A stretch of DNA of 30,636 nucleotides from a virus, in the IMG/VR virus record IMGVR_UViG_3300002488_000039, positions 1 to 30,636 of that record; one strand, written 5' to 3'. The notes beneath the pieces are model-generated. The model ran no database searches. It was not told the origin of the DNA and saw only the letters and a program-made list of their open reading frames with translations. Within the stretch, counting starts at the first letter, position 1; each line of letters begins with the position of its first letter. This document shows, piece by piece, positions 26,550 to 30,636 of the stretch. The translations under genes were made by a program, and so were the position numbers.

Positions 26550-26947
26550 TGAAATACTTAAATATAATTTTATTATTATTGTCATTTAATTTATCTGCTC
26601 AAGAGTGGATAACAGATGATAACTTTGATAATAAAATAAATGAAAGACAAGCTTTTGGTGATGATCAAAACAAACCTGTTATTGTAGAGTTTTACGCTAA
26701 GTTTAACGATGCTAATAAGTTTGAGCAATGGTCAGAGTTAAAAGATGTTATATATTATAGAGCAGATATAGGTTTGTGTCCTGCTGCTAAGAAAAAATAC
26801 AGAGTGCGTATGGCACCAACCCTTATTATATTTAAAGACGGTATAAAAGAAACTGTTTTTAAAGCTGGCTTAGATTTAACTCTACCTGCTGATATAAGTG
26901 AAATACAAGAGGCAATAAACGAGGTCAACAAGGCTTCACAATTTTAA
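26549..26947 (+). CDS. Secreted thioredoxin-fold protein lacking the CxxC motif
   Basis: The 132-aa precursor has a signal peptide (MKYLNIILLLLSFNLSA, then QEW). The remainder follows the thioredoxin plan: beta strand KPVIVEFYAKF at 42-52, helix, strand VIYYRADIG at 67-75, then YRVRMAPTLIIFKDG at 84-98 with the expected cis-proline (Pro90). The WCGPC site that should follow FYA is replaced by KFNDAN, so there is no CxxC. The only cysteine in the mature chain is Cys77. It therefore cannot be a normal disulfide oxidoreductase and is more likely a binding or chaperone-type thioredoxin fold. The start overlaps the upstream stop by one base. Confidence 0.72.
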   Translation: MKYLNIILLLLSFNLSAQEWITDDNFDNKINERQAFGDDQNKPVIVEFYAKFNDANKFEQWSELKDVIYYRADIGLCPAAKKKYRVRMAPTLIIFKDGIKETVFKAGLDLTLPADISEIQEAINEVNKASQF

Positions 26948-26951
26948 TAAC

Positions 26952-27362
26952 ATGGCATATTCAGAAAAAAAAGAAAAAGGAAAATTAGTAAAAGTTAATA
27001 AAGCTGATTACAGAATGGGTGGAACCATAGGTGGTTTAGATTTATTAGGTGGCGGTGCAGTAAAAGGTTTTGTAAAAGGAGCAAAAGGTTTTATTGGTAA
27101 AGCAAGACAGTTTTTAGGTAAAAAACCTCCTAAGAAAGGATTTTTTAAACCCATGCATAGAGATGGTAAGGTGTATGATACACAATCTATTAATGATGCT
27201 TTTGCACAAAGATTTGGATCGGCTAAACCAAAAGCTAAGCCTGCTAGTCCTAAAAACGTAATAAGTAGTTCAACGGTTGATAGAGCTAGTAGAATGAGAA
27301 ATATAGAAAGAGGAAATATTGGTAAAACACCTAGATGGGCAAAACCACCTGTTAAAAAATGA
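26952..27362 (+). CDS. Small basic protein with Gly-rich amphipathic segment
   Basis: I do not recognise this 136-aa, strongly basic protein. After a charged N-terminus it has a Gly-rich hydrophobic patch (MGGTIGGLDLLGGGA at 22-36). A Lys-spaced amphipathic stretch follows (VKGFVKGAKGFIGKARQFLG at 37-56) that resembles cationic membrane-active peptides. The rest is Pro/Lys/Arg-rich and probably disordered (AKPKAKPASPKNVISS), ending RWAKPPVKK. There is no signal peptide or defined membrane span. It lies between the secreted thioredoxin-fold gene and the endolysin gene, so a lysis or virion-packaging role is conceivable. Its TGA overlaps the next ATG. Confidence 0.5.
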   Translation: MAYSEKKEKGKLVKVNKADYRMGGTIGGLDLLGGGAVKGFVKGAKGFIGKARQFLGKKPPKKGFFKPMHRDGKVYDTQSINDAFAQRFGSAKPKAKPASPKNVISSSTVDRASRMRNIERGNIGKTPRWAKPPVKK

Positions 27363-27502
27363 AGAAAAGAAAATTAAATAGTAATAATCCTAAATATTAT
27401 CCACAAGAAGAAGAGTCAAAAGATAGGAAAGAATTAATAGCCACAATACCTTTTGGCAAGAAACGTAAGGTTTATGCTTACGCAGTATTTAATGAAAACT
27501 AA
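27359..27502 (+). CDS. Small hypothetical protein, 47 aa
   Basis: This short reading frame starts at an ATGA overlap with the preceding gene and runs 47 codons to TAA, four bases before the probable endolysin start. The product begins MKKRKLNSNNPKYYPQEEES and ends FGKKRKVYAYAVFNEN. It is basic at both ends with an acidic middle, and has no signal or membrane segment. The ATGA coupling and snug fit between two well-supported genes are the main support for expression. An alternative, longer start of the endolysin frame would overlap it. The function is unknown. Confidence 0.5.
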   Translation: MKKRKLNSNNPKYYPQEEESKDRKELIATIPFGKKRKVYAYAVFNEN

Positions 27503-27506
27503 TAAT

Positions 27507-27971
27507 ATGGAAAATATAAGTAAACATATAACTTATGCTGAAGCTATACACTCAAATACAGCTAAGCGTAAAGGTATAGATAATACACCTAACCCTAATC
27601 AGTTAGAAAATATGAAAATTACTGCTGAAAAAGTTTTTGAACCACTACGTAGTTGGGTTGGTGGACCAATAAAAGTAAATTCATTTTTTAGATCACCTGA
27701 ACTTAATACCGCAATAGGTGGAGTTGCTTCTAGTCAACACTGTAAAGGACAAGCAATTGATATTGATGATGTTTATGGTAGAAGATCTAACGCTGAAATG
27801 TTTACTTACATAAGAGAAATGCTTGATTTTGATCAAGTAATATGGGAGTTTGGTACAGATATGAATCCTAATTGGATACACGTATCGTATGTTTCAAAAG
27901 AAGAAAATAGAAATCGTTGCTTAAAAGCTTATAAAGACGATAGAGGCAGAACAAAATATAAAACAATTTAA
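27507..27971 (+). CDS. M15-family peptidase, probable endolysin
   Basis: This is a likely zinc D-Ala-D-Ala carboxypeptidase or endopeptidase that cuts the peptide part of peptidoglycan at lysis. With the ATG at 27507 the product is 154 aa. It shows the M15 pattern: NSFFRSPELNTAIGGVASSQ leading to His78, GQAIDID with Asp85, and NWIHVSY with His125, which together give the His/Asp/His zinc ligands of M15A proteins. The frame is open further upstream, with ATGs at 27474 and 27492. I chose 27507 because it follows the stop of the 47-aa gene and fits the family's N-terminus. It has no signal peptide, so export would need a holin or similar; the membrane protein at 26265 and the basic peptides are candidates. 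Confidence 0.85.
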   Translation: MENISKHITYAEAIHSNTAKRKGIDNTPNPNQLENMKITAEKVFEPLRSWVGGPIKVNSFFRSPELNTAIGGVASSQHCKGQAIDIDDVYGRRSNAEMFTYIREMLDFDQVIWEFGTDMNPNWIHVSYVSKEENRNRCLKAYKDDRGRTKYKTI

Positions 27972-27973
27972 AC

Positions 27974-28402
27974 ATGGACACAAAAAAAGATAGCATAGCT
28001 GCATCAAATGCTTGGAAAAATTTTAAGAAAGGCTACATGGATAGAACAGAACATATGGGTAAACCTATTTCTGCTAAACAAAATAAAGCTGAGTATGATA
28101 GAGAGAAAAATGAATTTTACTATGATACTAGTAAAAAGAAAATGAGACTTATTCCTACAGATGATGGTGAGCAAAGAATAACGAAAGGCATACAAAATTG
28201 GCAATTAGCTCCTGATATGAAAGCCAAATCACCACTGCAAATGGTTGGTGTACAAAGCCCATTAAATAAAATTAGCGGTCCATGTAAAGCTGCAGCTAAA
28301 AAGAAATTTAAAGTGTGGCCAAGTGCTTATGCTTCTGGTTGGGGTGTAAGATGTACTAAAGCTGGTGGACCAAGTAAATACGGCGGCGGTAAGAAAAAAT
28401 AA
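27974..28402 (+). CDS. Basic protein with C-terminal PSAYAS motif (DUF5872-like)
   Basis: This 142-aa, Lys-rich protein ends in CKAAAKKKFKVWPSAYASGW followed by GVRCTKAGG. I recognise this as the short PSAYA-type domain seen in many phage and some bacterial proteins, which I believe is called DUF5872; the number is from memory. The N-terminal part (SNAWKNFKKGYMDRTEHMGK) is charged and helical, and the middle has FYYDTSKKKMRLIPTDDGEQ. Two SPL motifs (KSPLQ and QSPLNK) come just before the conserved domain and recur in later genes. The start is two bases after the endolysin stop. The role is unknown; DNA binding or virion packaging are guesses. Confidence 0.6.
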   Translation: MDTKKDSIAASNAWKNFKKGYMDRTEHMGKPISAKQNKAEYDREKNEFYYDTSKKKMRLIPTDDGEQRITKGIQNWQLAPDMKAKSPLQMVGVQSPLNKISGPCKAAAKKKFKVWPSAYASGWGVRCTKAGGPSKYGGGKKK

Positions 28403-28403
28403 C

Positions 28404-28961
28404 ATGAACTTATTTAATAACTTCAATATACAGACGTTTAAAAACAAGAAACCTCCTGCGGATAACTCTATGTCTACATTTAAGGAGATAAACGAAATAA
28501 ACAAAATACCTGTAAATGAAAAGTTTGTAAAATATAATGATGATCAAGAAAAAGTATTTAAAGATATATTTAAAAACAATAATTTAAAATTTCCTGATAA
28601 ATTATTTAAACAATTAAATAACGATAGTAATCCAATTATTAAAAAATTAAAAAACTATCATAATAGAACTAGACCAAATGGTTTAGCTAGTGGTTTTGGT
28701 TTAAACGTAGAAGTAGTTAACATGGATACAGCTAAAACTAAATCATATCCATCGGGTCACTCAGCACAATCTAGACTATTTGCTAAAGTATTTAGTGATA
28801 TATATCCTAAACACAAACAGGAGTTTATGAAAGCTGCAGATAATATTTCAAAAAGCAGATTAATAGGTAGAGTACATTACCCATCTGATTCACAAAACGG
28901 TGTAGAATTAGGTGACGCGCTTTATCAACACTATAAAAATCAAAACAATGAGAGTATTTAA
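28404..28961 (+). CDS. Soluble PAP2-family (class A acid phosphatase-like) phosphatase
   Basis: All three PAP2 signature motifs are intact in the 185-aa product: K-x6-RP at Lys83-Pro91 (KNYHNRTRP), PSGH at 116-119 (YPSGHSAQS), and SR-x5-H-x3-D at Ser151-Asp162 (SRLIGRVHYPSD). The His in PSGH and in the third motif act in phosphohistidine catalysis in this superfamily. There are no membrane spans and no signal peptide, unlike lipid phosphatases or periplasmic class A enzymes, so it would act in the cytoplasm unless carried in the virion. The start chosen is the ATG one base after the upstream stop; the 3' end overlaps the next gene by 14 bases. The substrate is unknown, with nucleotides or phospholipid head groups possible. 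Confidence 0.85.
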   Translation: MNLFNNFNIQTFKNKKPPADNSMSTFKEINEINKIPVNEKFVKYNDDQEKVFKDIFKNNNLKFPDKLFKQLNNDSNPIIKKLKNYHNRTRPNGLASGFGLNVEVVNMDTAKTKSYPSGHSAQSRLFAKVFSDIYPKHKQEFMKAADNISKSRLIGRVHYPSDSQNGVELGDALYQHYKNQNNESI

Positions 28962-29745
28962 CACACCATTTAACTCGCCTTTAAACAACACTGGTGATCC
29001 AAGAACAGAAACTAGAACCCGAACAGAACTAAGTAGTGGAAATGTTAGAGATGTTTATCGTGGTGGAGGTAGACCATTTGATTGTGCTAAAGATAAAGAC
29101 GCAGCGTCAAGATTACAAGGTTGGTTTAACAATATGAATCGAAATTTTTATAGAGGTGCTTTGAATAAGAATCCAAATGTAAAGTGGCAAGAAGTAATGA
29201 GGCAAGATGGAACTAAATTTTCAGATTATAGAAGAGGTGTAACAAAAAACTATCAGTTATCAGGTTTAGTACAACAAGACGGTTGGGCAGATGAAAAATA
29301 TAGAAAATCAGCAGATATGAATATTAAAAGATTTCAACAACAGATGCAGTTTGGAAATACTTGTAAAGCATATGAATTTTATAGAAAGATAAAAACGAAC
29401 TTTAAAAAAGGTAGACCAGAGGATTATTATTACTCTAAAATATACGAATATCAAGGTGATGAGGATACGTTAAAGAGATTTGAAAAAAGGAATCAAAACC
29501 TATTAACTACTATAACAGAACAAAGGCAAATAACAGATAGTGTGAAAGAAAATTTACCTGGATATTTAAAACAATGGGAGGATAATGTAGATGGTATTAG
29601 AAGCAAGTATAAAACATATGAAGATTATGTAGTTGCTTCTGAACAGTGGAAAAAAGATAATCCTGGGTGGAATAAAGAAAAAGGTGGTAGTACTACGCCT
29701 TGGGTAGAAACTGATAGAAAAACTGAAAAAGTAAACAGAACATAA
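28948..29745 (+). CDS. Late protein of unknown function with SPLN motif
   Basis: I do not recognise this 265-aa protein. I take the ATG at 28948 as start because it opens with FNTPFNSPLNNTGD, matching the SPLN motif of neighbouring proteins. An upstream in-frame start would only lengthen the overlap with the PAP2 gene. The body is Arg/Lys/Asp-rich and helical with many aromatic residues (ASRLQGWFNNMNRNFYRGAL and EDYYYSKIYEYQGDEDTLKR). The C-terminus is charged and low-complexity. Cysteines are few, and there is no signal, membrane segment or enzyme motif. It overlaps the next gene by one base (TAATG). A minor virion or DNA-associated protein is plausible, without proof. Confidence 0.5.
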   Translation: MRVFNTPFNSPLNNTGDPRTETRTRTELSSGNVRDVYRGGGRPFDCAKDKDAASRLQGWFNNMNRNFYRGALNKNPNVKWQEVMRQDGTKFSDYRRGVTKNYQLSGLVQQDGWADEKYRKSADMNIKRFQQQMQFGNTCKAYEFYRKIKTNFKKGRPEDYYYSKIYEYQGDEDTLKRFEKRNQNLLTTITEQRQITDSVKENLPGYLKQWEDNVDGIRSKYKTYEDYVVASEQWKKDNPGWNKEKGGSTTPWVETDRKTEKVNRT

Positions 29746-30098
29746 TGGCATACATACAATACAACTCTCCTTTTAAATGTTGGAAAGGATATGAAAGAGT
29801 ACCCGGCACACAAGCTGGAGCCAAAGGTAGTTGCAAAAAATCATCGCCTCTTAAAAAACAAAAAGGTGGTGGAACGTCAAAAACTTGTTTACCTGCAGCT
29901 AAGATCAGAAGTTTATCTAGTGAAAAGAAAAAAGAATTAGTTAGCTCAAAGAAGTCTGCAGCTTCAAGAGGTGCTTACAAAAGATCAAGTAAAACAAATG
30001 TAAAGGGTGCTCGTAAAAAAGGAGCTACACTCAGAGACTGGTTTGAAAAAGAAGACTGGAGAAGAGTTGATGACCCTAGTAAAAAATGTGGTGAGTAA
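29745..30098 (+). CDS. Small Lys-rich late protein with Cys-bracketed N-terminus
   Basis: This 117-aa, very basic protein begins with YNSPFKCWKGYERVPGTQAG, continuing AKGSC, so that two cysteines bracket a Gly-rich loop. It has an SSPLKKQKGG motif and then a conserved-looking CLPAAKIRSLSSEKKKELVS helix. The last third (NVKGARKKGATLRDWFEKED, then WRRVDDPSKKCGE) is compact and charged. I believe similar short proteins occur in marine phages, but I know no function. The four cysteines could form a small metal site or disulfides. The gene overlaps its neighbours by one base on each side (TAATG), so it is translationally coupled. Confidence 0.55.
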   Translation: MAYIQYNSPFKCWKGYERVPGTQAGAKGSCKKSSPLKKQKGGGTSKTCLPAAKIRSLSSEKKKELVSSKKSAASRGAYKRSSKTNVKGARKKGATLRDWFEKEDWRRVDDPSKKCGE

Positions 30099-30636
30099 TG
30101 TATAAACAAAAACGTAATCCGTTTCCCGTCACTTCATGTGGTAGAAGAAGAAATCATATGACATCTCCTTTAAATAAAAATGGAGAAAGTAGAGGCGAAG
30201 GACATGAATCAGGTAAAAGATTTAAATATGATCCTGCTGATAAAAAAGCATTTGAATCTTTAAACCAAAAAACTAAAGATAGTTTACAGGGTGAAGCTTG
30301 GAAATATAATAAACCTTTTTTTAGTCCTAAGTATGGAGTTAATGTAGATCCTGAAGATGGAGTTTTATCTGGTCGACCTGTATATTCAGATGGAACAAAA
30401 TTAACTTATGATAAAATTGATAAGCCATTTGATAGTCCTGCTAATAAGGCAGAACCAAGACGTACTATTGGTAAAGGTAAGAATTTTAATAAAGTATCTA
30501 AAGATAAAAGCGCTACAGGTGGTGCAGCTGGAGGAGGTATGACACAAAAAGGTGTTAATGAATATAAAAGAAAAAATCCTGGTAGTAAATTAAAAACTGC
30601 TGTAACTAAAAAGCCATCAGAGCTTAAACCAGGAAG
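30098..30636 (+). CDS. SPLN-motif late protein, 3'-truncated by the window edge
   Basis: The ATG overlaps the preceding stop by one base and the frame is open to the end of the window (179 codons visible). The product starts with MYKQKRNPFPVTSCGRRRNH and then MTSPLNKNGES. It has further SP motifs (FFSPKYGVNVD and FDSPANKAEPRR). Near the edge it reads KGVNEYKRKNPGSKLKTAVT followed by KKPSEL, a motif I recognise from a short basic domain in Bacteroidota and marine phage proteins (possibly DUF6321; the name is from memory). In those proteins the domain continues with a Lys/Arg and Cys-rich segment, which would lie beyond the window. The function is unknown. Confidence 0.6.
   Translation, partial: MYKQKRNPFPVTSCGRRRNHMTSPLNKNGESRGEGHESGKRFKYDPADKKAFESLNQKTKDSLQGEAWKYNKPFFSPKYGVNVDPEDGVLSGRPVYSDGTKLTYDKIDKPFDSPANKAEPRRTIGKGKNFNKVSKDKSATGGAAGGGMTQKGVNEYKRKNPGSKLKTAVTKKPSELKPG

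Noticed and set aside
27453-27506. Upstream TTG/ATG starts for the M15 peptidase frame
   Set aside because: They would overlap the ATGA-coupled 47-aa gene, and the extra residues do not resemble the family's N-terminus; ATG 27507 is preferred, though 27492 remains possible.
1-30636. Stop-codon reassignment as in some crAss-like phages
   Set aside because: Genes end overwhelmingly in TAA, the large frames run without in-frame TAG or TGA, and the single TAG stop is followed by TAA TAA.
1-30636. tRNA genes, insertion sequences, CRISPR arrays, integrase or att sites
   Set aside because: No cloverleaf-like sequence, transposase, spaced repeats or recombinase motif was found by reading both strands; coding density leaves almost no room for them.

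Overview
The window is a 30.6 kb piece of a tailed double-stranded DNA phage genome. It carries the late (virion, envelope and lysis) gene block. All genes supported here are on the + strand and lie end to end with gaps of 0-63 bases or short ATGA/TAATG overlaps. The window cuts into a terminase gene at the left edge and an unidentified late gene at the right edge. The host is probably a marine flavobacterium-like Bacteroidota. The evidence is an AT-rich genome, gene starts without Shine-Dalgarno sequences but with A/T-rich leaders, and three signal peptides ending in the Bacteroidota style (ANS, ANA or LSA, each followed by QE). Nearly all stops are TAA, and nothing suggests stop-codon reassignment.

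Layout. 1-6681 is the packaging and head module: large terminase, portal, scaffold-like protein and major capsid protein. A GC-rich UUCG hairpin after the capsid gene looks like a (partial) terminator. 6745-15129 is the head-tail connector and short-tail module: a conserved virion-associated protein, two adaptor/ring-type proteins, and a tail nozzle/stabilisation protein that seems to be split into two genes (1403 and 465 aa). There is no sheath, tube or tape-measure gene, so I infer a short-tailed (podovirus-like) virion of the T7/P22/crAss-like general plan. 15131-24777 is the ejection module: a gp14-like membrane-active protein, a 393-aa protein and a giant 2580-aa protein. The giant protein contains a sigma-70 region-2-like stretch and a complete HAD phosphatase motif set.

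24774-27502 is an envelope module of small genes: a 29-aa cationic amphipathic peptide, a small secreted Cys protein, an outer-membrane beta-barrel, a single-pass membrane coiled-coil protein, a secreted thioredoxin fold without its CxxC, and two small basic proteins. 27507-30636 holds an M15 peptidase (probable endolysin), a PSAYAS-motif basic protein, a soluble PAP2 phosphatase and three lysine-rich proteins of unknown role. Several of these share a short SPLN/SPLK motif.

The least explained parts are the sigma-like and HAD insertions in the ejection protein, the envelope cassette, the split nozzle gene, the recurring SPLN motif, and two abrupt GC-rich patches (1-300 and about 4150-4320) inside otherwise AT-rich genes. 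No integrase, replication gene, tRNA, insertion sequence or CRISPR array was seen. There is no gene-free stretch longer than 63 bases.
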